From assembly GCA_021521415.1 (NCBI GenBank), contig JAIQDT010001118.1:314501-378500 (forward strand): a DNA stretch of 64,000 bases. The letters run 5' to 3'. Below the pieces are notes generated by a model that saw only the letters and a list, made by a program, of their open reading frames with translations, was not told where the DNA came from and did no database searches. Below, in pieces: positions 1-12,680 of this stretch; the stretch's first letter is position 1, and each line of letters opens with the position of its first letter. The stretch comes from Bidens hawaiensis. Lineage: Eukaryota > Streptophyta > Magnoliopsida > Asterales > Asteraceae. The translations under genes were made by a program, and so were the position numbers.

Positions 1-1805
1 CGTAAGTGTGCTTAAATGATATAAAAATCTATGTATTAAGTGTTAATTTCATGGGAACAAGATAACTATTGTTGTGTGGTTATTTGCAGGTATGAGGAGA
101 TAGAGAATGAAATCACGAGAACGTGGGCAAAAACGGTGAAGAAAACGGAGTTGAAACGAGAAAGATATGAAGAAAACAAGAAAGTGAGAAAGAGCTCCAC
201 CGTGGGCCACAGTCCAACTGACAAAAAATGACAGTTCACACCGTACCGTGAGCTTTGGGAGACCGTGGAGACCACCGTGGCCCACGGTGGTCACCATGGG
301 CCACGGTCCGAGAGCTGTAACTTCCGTTTTTATTTGTTTTTAATCCGTTTTTCATTGTCTTTTCACATAGTTATCACTTGGAGACGACCTAGAGGCGATT
401 TTTGGGTCCAAGAACATTATTGTGAGTGTAGTAATCATTAGAGACTTGATTTTGATTCTTATTCATGATTTAATTGAAGGAATGATGAACCAAATTATGC
501 TCGGCTAATTCTCTTTGTGTTTTCCCTCGGATTGTAAGGTTTATTTATGAATGTTTGATTGAATGTTTATGCAATTTCTGAGATAATAGTTTGATCTTAT
601 TGATTTCATTGTTATGGTGTTTATGAATTGATTGATAGATTGTTAGTTTGTTGAGTTCGTGTTCTAAACCGTCAGTTCTTGGTGCTATAAGCAATCGAGA
701 TTAATCGGGAGGGATTCGGGGTTGCATAAACTAATTGATAATTGAGTGATTACCTTGCGTTTCTAGTCCAATTACTTAGTCTTCAATTATCGCAATCGTT
801 CGTATAAGCACGAACTATATCTTTATAGTTCATCTCATATTAAACATTTACTTTAACAGTCATAGAAACCTGAAACCGAGGGAATGCATATTTTCTCATA
901 TTGTTTAAAACTCGTTAAAGTGTTTTTTGTTCTTTTTGTTAATCAAACCAATCAAACAAATCTTTGAAGTTATTTTCTGCATTTAGTTTAATATAGTTAA
1001 ATTACAAAGCTACTCAGTAACACATTTTCCACAAACTCCCTGTGTTCGATACCCACTTACCGTTATCTAATTAGTTGTATTTGGTTTATTTTTGAGTGAG
1101 TCTTCGACCTCATGTCAGTATACAGATGTGGTGGTTTGTGGTTGTTGGAACAATGATGGGGACGTATTGTTAACCTCCAATGGAGGGAGACGGTTGTTTG
1201 TTTACACCCTAAAAACTGATGACTTGAAAGAAGTTGAGCTGGATGGTTGATGTGAGACAGATATCCGAATGCACCGAAGCAGCTTCTTTTCGATCCGTGG
1301 TATCAAATAGGCCGGTGCTTATTAATTAATCCGATTCGATCAAGACAAATATATAAATCAAGTCGTTCATCTTTACACAAAACTCATGAGTTTTGAGTAT
1401 CCTTGTCTAAGTAACCCAATTTGCCTATCAATGTAACAATTAACTTAATTTGTTTAAAACTGTTAAATTGGCGTGCAATGTTAAAATCAATCCAAAATCA
1501 ATTGGCCTTGAATTTATATGGTCCGGTCCACAATTTGAACATGTGGTTCGATCCAAAACTGAATATAAATGTTCATCAAGAGGTTGCATATAGCCGTCGA
1601 GTTTTAACTTCTCTAAAACTTTGTTTTCACACTGGCGGGTTTTGGTTGTGCATTGCCGTTGTTTGGTTTGAATAGAATTTATATTCATACATAGATAAAA
1701 GTAAACATGTCGCAAGGGTATATTCAGAATTTAAAAAACTTATGTATAGTGAATGAGGGTGGTTAGGGGTGAAATGTCACTCGAATAAAAAGGTGGACAA
1801 GACTG
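1..1805. other. Gene-free repeat-like flank
   Basis: I find no convincing gene here. The stretch from about 230 to 1135 has the feel of a plant LTR fragment: a GC-rich block of CCACCGTGG-type repeats at 235-310, then AT-rich DNA, then a phrase near 1037 resembling the 'ccctgtgttcgatacc' segment seen at LTR/internal junctions of some plant Ty3/gypsy elements. No partner LTR, PBS or TSD is visible, so the element type is open. From 1140 to 1805 I see nothing recognisable. Confidence 0.3.
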
Positions 1806-2645
1806 TGATTTTAACATTCTCACACGCGTTTAAACGAGAAAACTTAAAACACGTCTTTCCCTCTATGAAGGAAAAAAAATCTATCAAAAAGATGTTTGTT
1901 CATTTTTCCACTATAGTGAGTGAGGGGTTTTCGCAGCTCTATAAAACCAGCCTTACGCTGTGCCCCCCTCCTTTAGGGACCACGTGACCCAAGCCTTCGC
2001 TCAAGCCACATGACCCAACTCACTAATTGGAACGGGCAGGCCAGTTTGTACACCAAAGAATAACATTCTCACACGCGTTTAAACGAGAAAACTTAAAACA
2101 CGTCTTTCCCTCTATGAAGGAAAAAAAATCTATCAAAAAGATGTTTGTTCATTTTTCCACTATAGTGAGTGAGGGGTTTTCGCAGCTCTATAAAACCAGC
2201 CTTACGCTGTGCCCCCCTCCTTTAGGGACCACGTGACCCAAGCCTTCGCTCAAGCCACATGACCCAACTCACTAATTGGAACGGGCAGGCCAGTTTGTAC
2301 ACCAAAACCCTCGCTTGAGTTACAGGCAAGCACTACCTAGCCCGGTGACCTCAAGCCTATCAGTGCGTTTTATAAAGAGAGAGAAATATTATCCAGCAGT
2401 CGATGTGGGACGGAAACTGGCTTGAGAAGAAAAAAATAAGTGTAGGGATTTATTTTTTGATTTTTTGAATTGGTAAATTGTTGCTTGATTTTCAAAATAT
2501 TATTATTTATTACAAACAAAGTAACAAGAAATCAATACAAATTGTATTAACAAAAAATCAATACAAATTGTATGACAGTAAAATATTAAAAAACATCATA
2601 ACATATATAAAGAAGAAGCAGTGACATGATTGCCATTTTTGGTCT
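1806..2645. repeat. Paralogous repeat block A
   Basis: Block A and block B (3127-4242) share the same order of landmarks: gcgtttaaacgagaaaact, a ggggttttcgcagctct segment, gaccc-aactcact, ctcgcttgagttacagg, cagtcgatgtgggacg and finally catgattgccatttttgg. They look like two copies of one unclassified element or a segmental duplication. The LINE fragment at 2646-2905 lies between them. No TIR, LTR or coding capacity is seen. Confidence 0.7.
1812..2307. repeat. Tandem duplication, 2 x ~249 bp
   Basis: Unit 1 runs 1812-2060 and unit 2 2061-2307. By eye the two copies are identical, which points to a recent duplication. Each begins with taacattctcacacgcg and ends with a stretch containing gccagtttgtacaccaaa. 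The unit is a variant of the repeat family that recurs at 3127-4242. Short open frames inside the two units are identical to each other and are by-products of the repeat. Confidence 0.9.
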
Positions 2646-2905
2646 TTAAAAGATTTTGGAATGGCATACAGGAAGATTTTATGCAAGTTTACAAAGAGTT
2701 CTTTGATGCGGAGTCTTCTAGCTTCGGTTGCTTGGCTTCGTTCATTGCATTAATTCCTAAGGTGAAACGCCCGGTCACTTTAAACGAGTTTCGACCAGTT
2801 AGTTTGATGGGATGTGTTAATAAGGTTATTTCAAAGGTGCTAGTGGGTAGACTCAAAAATTTAATCGGGGGCCTTATATCAGAAGAACAGTCGGCCTTCT
2901 GATAC
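2630..2905 (+). pseudogene. LINE (L1-type) reverse transcriptase fragment
   Basis: About 90 codons match the N-terminal part of a plant LINE ORF2 reverse transcriptase. There is a KRFW...FF region, then FIALIPKVKRPVTLNEFRP, VSLMGCVNKVISKVL and ISEEQSAF, which in plant L1 elements directly precede the palm domain. The frame ends in a stop right after QSAF and the rest of RT is missing, so this is a 5'- and 3'-truncated remnant. The junction at about 2645 coincides with the end of repeat block A. Confidence in the family is high; it has no function. Confidence 0.85.
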
Positions 2906-3126
2906 GGTTTATTCGAGACAACCGATAATCTCCAAGAACTCAATAGAAGGAAGGTAATTCATGATATGTGTGTGTTGTGATAATTACTGTTTCGTTGAAG
3001 CATCGGAGCAAACCTTGATTAATCCACCAACTTTTTACTTTTTTTCTTTCCCAACAACAGCAAGATCATTAGAAGAAAAGGATAAATTGTTAAAGATTAG
3101 TAAGTTCACCAGAAGATGGTTTCAAG

Positions 3127-4242
3127 ACTGTCTTTGTCTAGCTTTTAACACTGTCATGCGTTTAAACGAGAAAACTCGTAAGACCGTTTTTTGTCTATGC
3201 GGAGAAACAATCTTTGTAAGACCGTTTTTTGTCTATGCGGAGAAACAAAAAGAAAGTTGTTCATTTGAGACAGCCCAGGAGAATATTACGTCCCATGAAG
3301 CCCCAACTTGTTTTCCTTCCACTGTCGTGAGCGAGGGGTTTTCGCAGCTCTGTGAAACCAGCCTTACGCTGTGCCCCCTACTTTAGGAACCACATGACCA
3401 GTGAGCGAGGGGTTTTCGCAGCTCAGTGAAACCAGCCTTACGGTGTGCCCCCTACTTTAGGAACCACATGACCCGAGCCTTCGCTCAAGCCACTTGACCC
3501 AACTCACTACTTGGAACGGTCAGGCCAGTTTGTGCACCAAAGAATCCAATCTGGCTGAGCTGAGTCACCAACCAGATCATGTTAATACCCTCGCTTGAGT
3601 TACAGGCAAGCACTACCAGCCCAGGAGAATATTACGTCCCATGAAGCCCCAACTTGTTTTCCTTCCACTGTCGTGAGCGAGGGGTTTTCGCAGCTCTGTG
3701 AAACCAGCCTTACGCTGTGCCCCCTACTTTAGGAACCACATGACCCGTGAGCGAGGGGTTTTCGCAGCTCTGTGAAACCAGCCTTACGCTGTGCCCCCTA
3801 CTTTAGGAACCACATGACCCGAGCCTTCGCTCAAGCCACTTGACCCAACTCACTACTTGGAACGGGCAGGCCAGTTTGTGCACCAAAGAATCCAATCTGG
3901 CTGAGCTGAGTCACCGACCAGATCATGTTAATACCCTCGCTTGAGTTACAGGCAAGCACTACCAAGCACAGTGTCTCAAGGCCTGCGAGTTTATTTTATA
4001 AAGAGAAAAAAATATTGTTCAGCAGTCGATGTGGGACGAGAACTGGCTTAAGAAAGAAATCTAAGCGTAGGGATTTATTTTTTGACTTTTTAGTTGGTAA
4101 ATTGTTGCTTGATTATTATTACTAACAAGAATTGTATTTGCTTCTTTTAAACAGAACACAAACTGTATGACAGTAAAATATTAAAAAAGATATTGTAATA
4201 TATATAAAGAAGCAGCGACATGATTGCCATTTTTGGTCTTCT
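3127..4242. repeat. Paralogous repeat block B with nested tandem repeats
   Basis: The repeats are nested. A 38-bp unit is duplicated at 3178-3215 and 3216-3253. A 346-bp unit is duplicated at 3271-3616 and 3617-3961. Inside each 346-bp unit a 74-bp unit (gtgagcgaggggttttcgc...) is repeated head to tail, for example at 3327-3400 and 3401-3474. The block then continues in parallel with block A to catgattgccatttttgg near 4240. I assign no element class. Confidence 0.85.
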
Positions 4243-5370
4243 GTTTGACTGTTTTTGGACATGTGATCCTCGATATTATTTGTAAAACAAAAAATAAGCT
4301 AGCCGTTTTGGCCCGTTTTGCCACCTCTGAGTTACATAATTCAAGGTTGAATTTTAAGCAAGCTAAAGATTAAATGAGAACAACAGGTTATATTCAACAA
4401 GAAAGGACTTGTGTTGGTATGAGACCAGTAGTTAAAAGCATCAGCACTGCACAAATGGCAACAGTATTATGATATGTAACATATTTAAGATGGCCATGAC
4501 ATCAGACATATTGAACATATTATTATCATGAGCAATGTCAAACCGAATCTCAAGTCCCTTTCCACCTATCCCCGCTTGTGACAGTAAAATCCACAACATT
4601 TTTACAGGTAGTTGAGGAAACGTCACAAAATACTTGTGCGAGAAGTGTATAATCTTTGAGAAACAAGAAGACCAATGGTTCAAACTTGGAAACTCTATTT
4701 TAATGCACATGGATTTGACAGTTTAAAAAGCAAGATGAGAGAGCTCTAATGAATGAACTGGCTTCAGCTATGTTAACTATTCAAATGCTAAAATAAAATA
4801 TAATTTTATGCAACACTATAACCCAACAAAATTATTATGGTTCGATTATACTCATGTTCTTATTAAAAAAAATAATATGTATAAACAAAGACTAATGAAT
4901 CAACGACCAAAGGTCAAAAACAGTGGCAGATATAAGAGGTGTGCACTGTCTAAGGGCTGCCTGAGATACTCTTTTAACTTTCACAACGAATTGCAAAATT
5001 AATGCATATTTTTTTTGGTTCTCCGTTTTATGTATTCGGATACCCATGAGGCCATGAGCAAAATAAAAACACAGGACAAACAGGTTGAAGGTGTTTAATG
5101 CATACAACCTGTGAGATAGTCTTATTAAAAAGTAAGATTATTATTGCAATAATATGTTATAGCATTTTGTAATATAGCATATGGATTAGTTGCATACTAC
5201 ATGGACAAATAAAGTGCTCATGGTCACATAACCAGCTCTTGTTATGTGTATGTCATATGAATGTGTCATCAAAAACACCCAATTCTTCAAAATCCCAATT
5301 AGTGCTCTATCAAACTAACTACAAGAAAGTCCATTTCGGTTACAAGATTCAAATTTAGAGAACAAATTTA
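4243..5370. other. Intergenic, AT-rich
   Basis: No gene recognised. A short phrase near 4310-4330 (cccgttttgccacctct) resembles a hAT terminus read backwards, compare TAGAGGTG at 49015, but no partner was found. The part just below 5371 would be the 3' untranslated region of the UBP27-like exon. Confidence 0.4.
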
Positions 5371-5631
5371 TCAACTTTCTGAAACTTTTTCATAGAAAAG
5401 TAAGGTGGCCTCTGCACGAAGAACATCTTCCTCTGAAACCCTGTAAACTTGGCCATCTGAAACTCCAACCCAATAAACATGACACTCATCATTTTCAGAA
5501 TCATTCATTTTGCTAGTTACTCGTCTATAAACCATATAATGTCCACCTCCTGCATTTCCAAAATGCTCCACAACAGACACAAGATTGTAGATATGATACC
5601 GGTTTTGGGTCAACTTCCAAGCCTCGTGTAC
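5371..5631 (-). pseudogene. UBP27-like ubiquitin hydrolase, last exon only
   Basis: This exon encodes the C-terminal end of a ubiquitin-specific protease (USP/UCH family), closest in pattern to plant UBP27. The visible landmarks are NLVSVVEHFG, then GGHYMVYRR with the catalytic His of the HY box, WVGVSDGQVYRVSEEDVL with the second-box Asp, and the closing ATLLFYEK. The exon opens after a consensus acceptor (ttctag) with V-H-E-A-W-K in phase 0 and ends in TGA at 5371-5373. USPs cleave ubiquitin from substrates, and UBP27 is known from the outer mitochondrial membrane. The catalytic Cys box and all upstream exons are absent: upstream on this strand come tandem repeats and then a truncated retrotransposon. 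It may be a broken gene, or a gene whose other exons lie beyond large insertions; I favour a relic. Confidence 0.75.
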
Positions 5632-5689
5632 CTAGAAAATGATATAATTATTCAAGAAATATGATAATTAAATATATACAAGCAAGAAA

Positions 5690-6046
5690 AACCCAACCCG
5701 ATTAAATGTGTACAAAAATTACCTTTTTGACCCTAACCCATCTGACCCATCACCCAACTCAACCTGTGTAATAGATACTCTTTTGACACCAACCCACTTG
5801 GCCCGTTACCCAACCAAACCCGTTTAAATGTGTGCAAAAAGTACCCTTCTAACACTAAACCCATTTGACTCGTTACCCAACCCGTTTAAACGTGTGCAAA
5901 AGTTACTCTTTTGACACCAACTCATTTGACTCGTTATCCAACCCAGCCCGTTTCAACCTGTGCAAAAGATGCCCTTTTGACACCAACCCAACCCAAACCG
6001 TTTTAACGTGTACAAAAATTAACCTTTTGACAAAATCCCATTTGAC
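5690..6046. repeat. Degenerate tandem repeat
   Basis: About six diverged copies of a 55-75 bp unit built on cccgtttaaacgtgtgcaaaa, then ttttgacaccaaccca and tttgactcgttaccca. It lies between the UBP27-like exon and the truncated Tekay LTR, so it would be intronic if that gene once continued upstream. Confidence 0.7.
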
Positions 6047-6048
6047 TC

Positions 6049-7002
6049 AGAGGTTCGGTTTTAAGAAAAATAATATTTACTAGTTGATATTTATAAAGTA
6101 TAATAAAGGAAAAGAATATACAAAAACCGGGTCCAGGAGGGCAAGAACCCACGCCTGGACCGGTTCCAAGGTGTTACCAGTTCATGCACCAGCCATTGGG
6201 CTGGTGTATTTTTTTGTTACCTAAGCCAGTATGTTTAAATATAACCAGAGATTCATAAAACCCAGTTTTATTCATAAACCCTAGAAATCAAAACGTCCAA
6301 TTCGTTCATGGGTTAGTTAAATTGGTTTAGGGTTAATATTCCAGGGTTAAAAACGAACTGTATGCATGTATCAATTACCAGATATGGTGGCGGATTGACG
6401 ATGAATGGCGACTAGGGTTTTCGGCTCGAGCTTGATTGCAAAATCTACTGTAACAGCTGCGCAGGAGTTAATTGACTTAGGGGTTTAGGTCGCGAGGTAG
6501 AGAGGAATGTGTGAGCGAGTTTAATTGAAATTATAAGCGTGTTTATATAGAGTTTCATAGACGAGTCAGCCGCGTTTCGTTTTTTTTTTGGTATGTTAGC
6601 TGTCAATTGGTAATTGTTTTCTATGTTTAGAGTGTCGGTGAGTTCGTATTAAGGTGTGGAATGATCTTATGTGATCAATTTCGTTTAATATGGCCGAGAA
6701 TTGAGGAACAAGCAATGGGGGGGGTCTTTGGTGTCGGTGTCGTGAAAGGCAGAGGAGGAGAGAAACAAGTTGAATAATAATTGCAATCAGGTCCTTGGTC
6801 TTTGAGGTTGGATGCAAAAATGGATCAATTGTTAGTTTGGGGTAGATATTGCACATGAATTATAGTTATAATAAAATAAAATAAATAAATAAGTAAAACA
6901 ATGAACTTTATTGATAAAATACCCGAACTCGAACCCGAACCCGAACCCGGGTCGGGTAATGGTTACAAAACCAAAAGGAAACGGAAAACCCGAAATGTTA
7001 CA
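6049..7002 (-). repeat. Tekay 3' LTR, truncated
   Basis: Matches 13764-14721 along its whole length and ends at 7002 with the TGTTACA terminus shared with the 5' LTR. About 1.07 kb, corresponding to 12697-13763 of the 5' LTR, is missing, together with the flank and TSD. A purine-rich stretch just inside (about 7003-7017 read on the minus strand) is the probable, degraded polypurine tract. Confidence 0.88.
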
Positions 7003-7042
7003 ACATTCACTACTTTAAGAAATTTCGTCCCGAAATTAGAAA

Positions 7043-10000
7043 TTAAGTCGTAACGAAGAGGTGCGGGTACTTGGACTCCATTTGGTCTTTACGTTCCCAA
7101 GTGAACTCGGGACCACGTTTAGATTCCCAACGAACTTTGACAAGCGGAATACGACTACGCTTGGTCTCTTTGTCCATATTATCCATGATTTCAACAGGTT
7201 TCTCGATAGCACGCATAGATTCATCAATTTGCACTTCATCGAGGGGTATATGGAGATTCCCCTCGGCTAAGCACTTCTTGAGGTTGGAAATATGAAAAGT
7301 TGGATGAACATTGGAGAGCTCTTCGGGGAGATTGAGACGATACGCAACTTTACCAACTCTTTCAACGATCTCAAACGGGCCAACAAAACGAGGAGATGGT
7401 TTATTCCTTTTGCCAAAACGAACTACCCCTTTCAAAGGAGATACTTTGAGGAGAACTCGATCACCAACATTGAACTCGAGAGGTTTACGATGCTTATCGG
7501 CGTATCTCTTTTGACGGCTACGAGCGGCAAGAAGGTTTTGACGAATAAGAGCGATTCGATCGGAAGTCTCTTGAACAAGCTCAGGACCGGTGAGTTGTGA
7601 TTCACCAACCTCGTTCCAACTAATCGGGGAACGACATTTTCGACCGTAGAGAGCTTTAAAGGGTGCCATACCAATACTAGTGTGGAAGCTATTATTGTAG
7701 GAAAACTCTACAAGTGGTAAGTGAGTATCCCAATTTCCACCAAAATCTAGTACGCAAGAGCGGAGCATATCTTCAAGAGTTTGAATTGTTCTCTCGGATT
7801 AACCATCGGTTTGCAGGTGATAAGCGGTGCTTAGATCAATACGGGTACCCAAGTCGGTTTGCAAGATCTCCAAAAATGAGAGGTAAACCGACCATCACGA
7901 TCGGAAATAATGGTTAAAGGCGTTCCATGGTGGCAAATGATGTTCTTGACATAGAGTCGGGCTAATTCGCTTACGGAGGACTTTTCTCATAACGGTATGA
8001 AATGAGCTGATTTGGACAAACGATCGACAATGACCCAAATAATATCATTGCGGCTTTGAGTAGTGGGGAGTTTGGTAACGAAATCCATAGCTATGTCTTC
8101 CCAATTCCAAACGAGGATCGGAGGTTGCTCGAGCAGACCAAAAGGCTTTTGATGCTCAGCTTTGACCTTAGAGCAAGTGAGGCATTTAGATACATACACC
8201 GCAATATCTTTCTTCATCCCAGCCACCAAAACATGGTACGAAGATCGGCATACATTTTATCCGCACCGGGATGAATAGAGTATCGTGACTTATGAGCTTC
8301 ATCAAGGATGAACATGCGAAGATCGTCACGATCGGGAACCCATAAACGGTCCAAATAATAGAGTAAGCCATTACGGTTGGTTTCAAGTTGGAGTTCGGCG
8401 CCACACGACATCTCGTCGTGTAAGTTACCCTGAGTGACGGAGACGTGTTGTGCGTAGAAGATGCGGCTTTGGAGGTCAGATTGGATGGTGACACAATGGA
8501 GCAAGACAGATTTAACATGACTCTTACGACTGAGAGCATCGGCCACGACATTCGCTTTCCCGAGGTGGTAGCGAATTTCGCAATCATAATCGCTTAACAA
8601 TTCGGCTCATCGTCTTTGTCTCATATTGAGGTCCTTTTGGTCGAAAATGTGTTGTAAACTTTTATGGTCGGTGAAGACCATACATTTCGTGCCGTAAAGG
8701 TCGTGCGTCGTGTAATTTTTCTCGTGTACCTTGAGTTGACGCAAAGCGTAAGCAATGACCTTGCCACGCTACATGAGAACACAACCGAGACCTTGAATAG
8801 AAGCGTCACAAAAGACAACAAAATAGTCGTTGCCCTCGGGAAGAGCAAGGATTGGAGCATTGCAAAGCATGTCCTTAAGAGTTTGAAACGCTTCCTCTTG
8901 ATCGGAACCCCATTCGTAAACTTTCCCTTTATGGGTTAGTGCAGTAAGGGGTGAAGCAATCTTCGAAAAGTTGTTGATAAAATGACGGTAATACCCCGCT
9001 AAACCAAGAGATGAACGATCCTCCGTTGGAGAGGACGGGGTCGCCCAATTTTTAACGGCCTCAATTTTAGCGGGATCAACGTGGATACCCTTGTCGTTAA
9101 CGATGTGGCCCAAGAATTGAACTTGCTTTAGCCAAAATTCGCATTTGGAGAACTTAGCATAAAGTTGTTCTTTTCGTAACAAGTCAAGAATGGCGCGCAA
9201 ATGGTCTTTGTGCTCGGTCTCGGATTTAGAGTATATCAAGATATCGTCTATGAAACAATCACGAACTTTTCGAGATAGGGTTTACAAACACGATTCATAA
9301 GATCCATGAAAACGGCATGAGCATTAGTCAAACCAAAAGGCATGACTCGGAACTCGAAGTGGGCATAGCGAGTACGAAAGACGGTCTTGGGTATGTCATC
9401 TTCATGGATACGGAGTTGGTGATATCCCGAACGGAGATCAATCTTAGAGAAACATGCAGCTCCTTGGAGTTGATCGAAAAGATCATCAATACGCGGAAGG
9501 GGATAACGGTTCTTTATAGTAAGCTTGTTGAGCTCACGGTAATCGATACACATAAGAAGAGTACCATCCTTCTTCTTAACAAACAAGACGGGTGCGCCCC
9601 ATGGAGACGAACTCGGGCGAATAAAACCCTTTTCCGTGAGTTCTTGGATTTGGTTAGAGAGTTCTTGCATCTCGGAAGGCGCAAGACGGTAAGGTGCTTT
9701 GGCTACGGGGTTTGCTCCAGGTACAAGATCAATAAGGAACTCCACTTGACGAATGGGAGGAAGTTCGAAAACGTCATCGGGAAAGACTTTGGGGAAGTCG
9801 CGGACAATCGGAATGTCGAAAAGTTTCTTTTCTTCATCGGATTTTGTGGTGACGTGGGCTAAGAAGGCGACATACTTCTTGCATAAGTAACGTTGGGCTT
9901 CAAGGCATGACATGAGGTTTACCTTTGAGAAGGGTCCTTCACCGCGAACGTTTAGAATCACACCTCCACCGATAGGGATTCGAATGAGTTTCTCGAAACA

Positions 10001-11772
10001 CAAAATTTCGGCGCGGTGGAGAGAGAGCTAATCCATACCAATGATGATGTCGAAACTACCCATTTGCATAGGGATAAGGTCGATAGAGAACTTTTGTCCA
10101 TTAAGAGTAATCGTGCAATTTCGAATGACGGAGTCAATAATGATCGAACTACCGTTTGCTATCTCTACCGTGAAGGGCTTAGATAATTTACTACGGGGCA
10201 CATCAAGTATGTATTCAAAATCAAAGGAAATAAAGCTCCTATCGGCTCCCGAATCAAATAGTACTGAAGCATGGTGCTTATTAATTAGGAACGTACCGTT
10301 CACCACGTCGTTCGAGTTTCGGGCTTGATGACCATTGATGGTGAAAGCTTGGCCTTGAGTTCTTTGTGGTGCTTGGATTTGAGAAGTTGAAGCTTGAGAG
10401 GTTGGAGCTTGATAGGCTTGCATGACCATGGGTTGAGCTTGAAGAGGTGGAGGATCCATGAGTTGGGGTACTTGAGGTTGGTAAGCTTGCACTTGATAGG
10501 CTTGGGAGGTGTGGTAAGGTTGTGGTGCAACATAGGCTTGGTGAACTTGGACGAGTCGAGGACACGCGTTGCGAAGGTGATTTGGGTCACCACAATTGTA
10601 GCAAGCCCTAGCGGGGTTAATGGTTGGAGCATGAGGGATGGCTCGGTTGGGTTGGTTTGATGGTGCGAACCGCGTTGTAGCGGCTTGCACACGGGGTGCT
10701 TCTCGACAATATTGGGTGAGGTGGCCGAATCGGTGGTAATTTGTGCACACCCGACAAGTGGCGTGGGTCGGGTGGTGGCGTTGGAAAGTGTTGCAAAACG
10801 GGTGTGGGCCGGTATAGGGTTTCTTGTTAGGAGGGGCTTGTTGGGCTTGTGGTTGGGCTAAGACATAATTTTGGGAGTTGGGTTTTCTCTTGTTGTTGTG
10901 GTAGTGGGATGAGTTGTTGTGGTTGTTATTCTTGGAGGATTCGGGCTTAGAGGATTCGGGCTTAGATTCCTTAGTGGGCTCAGGTGTGGGCTTATCATTG
11001 GGCTTCTTATAATTCTTCCGCGTCAAGGTCCCGGCTTAACGTGGTTCTCGGTGAGGGTACCGGCTAGAGTGATGGCATCATGAAGGGTTTGAGGGTCACG
11101 ACTTAGAACTGAGTCTTGGATTTGCATGGGCAAACCCAAGATGTACTTGTCGATTGCATGTTCAAGTGGAGTGACCTTGTGGGGAATGAGAAGGCTTAGT
11201 TCATAGAAACGATCGTTGTAGACGGTGTCATTTCCACTTTCTTGTTTCAAGTTCCAAAACTCTTCTTCCAACCTCCGAAGCTCATGTTTCGGGCAGAACT
11301 TCTTGAGCATGAGTTTCTTGAGGTTGTCCCATGGCAGGGTCATGGCAACCTCAGCGCCAGGCGTGCTCTTCTCACCATTCCATCAATTGAGGGCATTCTT
11401 CTTAAGCATGCTTGAGGCGTAAGTGGTTTTCTTGTCCTCGGGACATTCACAATGGAGGAATATGCTCTCCATTTCTTCGAACCATTGGAGGAGAACGGTA
11501 GCACCGTCGATACCGAAGTATTCGGGCGGGTTGGTACTCTTGAATTGTTTGAGAGGGTAAGCATTTGGGTTCGGAGTTGCGGATGATGATGCAGCATTCA
11601 CAGGTTGCAATTGAGAGATGATCGTTGGGAGGGCTTCCACAATGGCTTTAGCAATGCGGGACGACATAAGGCGGCCAGAGTTGTCGGTGCGACGGCCACG
11701 ATTGATGAGGCGAGAAGACATACTGCAGGGGTAAAAGGTGTAAAATTCGTAAGACTCTGGTGAATGTTGCAC
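7043..11772 (-). pseudogene. Tekay gag-pol polyprotein pseudogene
   Basis: Reading on the minus strand: gag (11772 to about 11023), a CCHC knuckle CYNCGDPNHLRNAC, protease LFDSGADRS, and RT with [10 protein letters not shown] and [12 protein letters not shown]. RNase H follows with CDAS and TDHKSL, then the integrase HHCC region and catalytic core. The C-terminal chromodomain ends in [14 protein letters not shown] near 7080. Lesions seen: TGG to TGA at 11383-11385; a frame change near 11025; TGG to TAG at 10028-10030; a 1-bp loss at the RT active site near 9245 that breaks the xIDD motif; CAG to TAG near 8770; loss of about 48 bp removing the RNase H Glu segment near 8690; TGG to TGA near 8608; frameshifts near 8220 and 7880; and a TAA near 7800. 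No functional product is possible. Confidence 0.92.
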
Positions 11773-12680
11773 GTATAATTAATTGACGAAATATAGTAAT
11801 CGTGCATTGAGGTTGGGTTTAGTTTGAGAATTTTCATTACTTACGAGACTTGATTATATAACATTTTATCATCTAAAAAAAATATAAATAATATAACAAC
11901 ATAACTTGAATTAAAATACATGGGGTTCATTTGTCGGTTAGGGCTTCATGAACCACCATGGGTCCTTCCAACATATGAAAAATAGCGAACACCAAATAAA
12001 CAAGAAAAACATCAAAAATCGAATTTGAGGGGGTGTTGAGGTAGATGATTGAAGTAGTTCGGGAACCACCCCATTGAACATACTTCATCCATCCGATAAA
12101 CAAAACACAATACGGAAAAACCGAGTTTAGCCACGAAATCACCGTGAATTCGGTTATAAATTTAAGGATGTGATCGTCACATGACCACGTTGATACAATG
12201 AGGGTAGTAGATTCGGGTACGTTTGGTGTGATATGCTTTGACCTAATAAGTTCCAAACCCTTACCGAACACTCCAGGAAGGCAACCAGGTCTCGCGGTTG
12301 ATTGAGATTTATGCGCATTGCACTTCCTTAGGCTCGCAAGCCTTGGTGTCAAGGGTTCGGTAAACAAGTGTGTCCCTCTTCCAGTTACTACATATCCGTC
12401 CCACAAATCATCCTCAAGGATAGGGGAGCAAAAAGGTGGGATTTCCTAAGGAATTTCCCGATAAAAAAATCGTCCTAAAGTTTTGAAAACAATTTTGAGA
12501 GTGAGGCATAGCCTCGGATTAGGTGTGTGCTTTTGTGTACAATTGTATATGATGAACAATATAAATATGCTAAGCTATGTACAATAATTTAAACAAGTAG
12601 GGTGCACGTATAGGAACACGTATAGGGACCCTAAGCTTGCTACTAGGTCGTTACGTCTAACCACCTATCTTATAGCCTTC

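Noticed and set aside
1769..2236. Two identical 50-residue frames in the 249-bp repeat
   Set aside because: By-products of the tandem duplication, with no family motif.
4441..4710. 89-codon minus-strand frame
   Set aside because: No domain, signal or neighbour supports it, and it is not alignable to the UBP27 gene by eye.
11927..12406. 159-codon minus-strand frame in the Tekay leader
   Set aside because: Lies between PBS and gag. No domain is recognised and the composition is that of untranslated leader.
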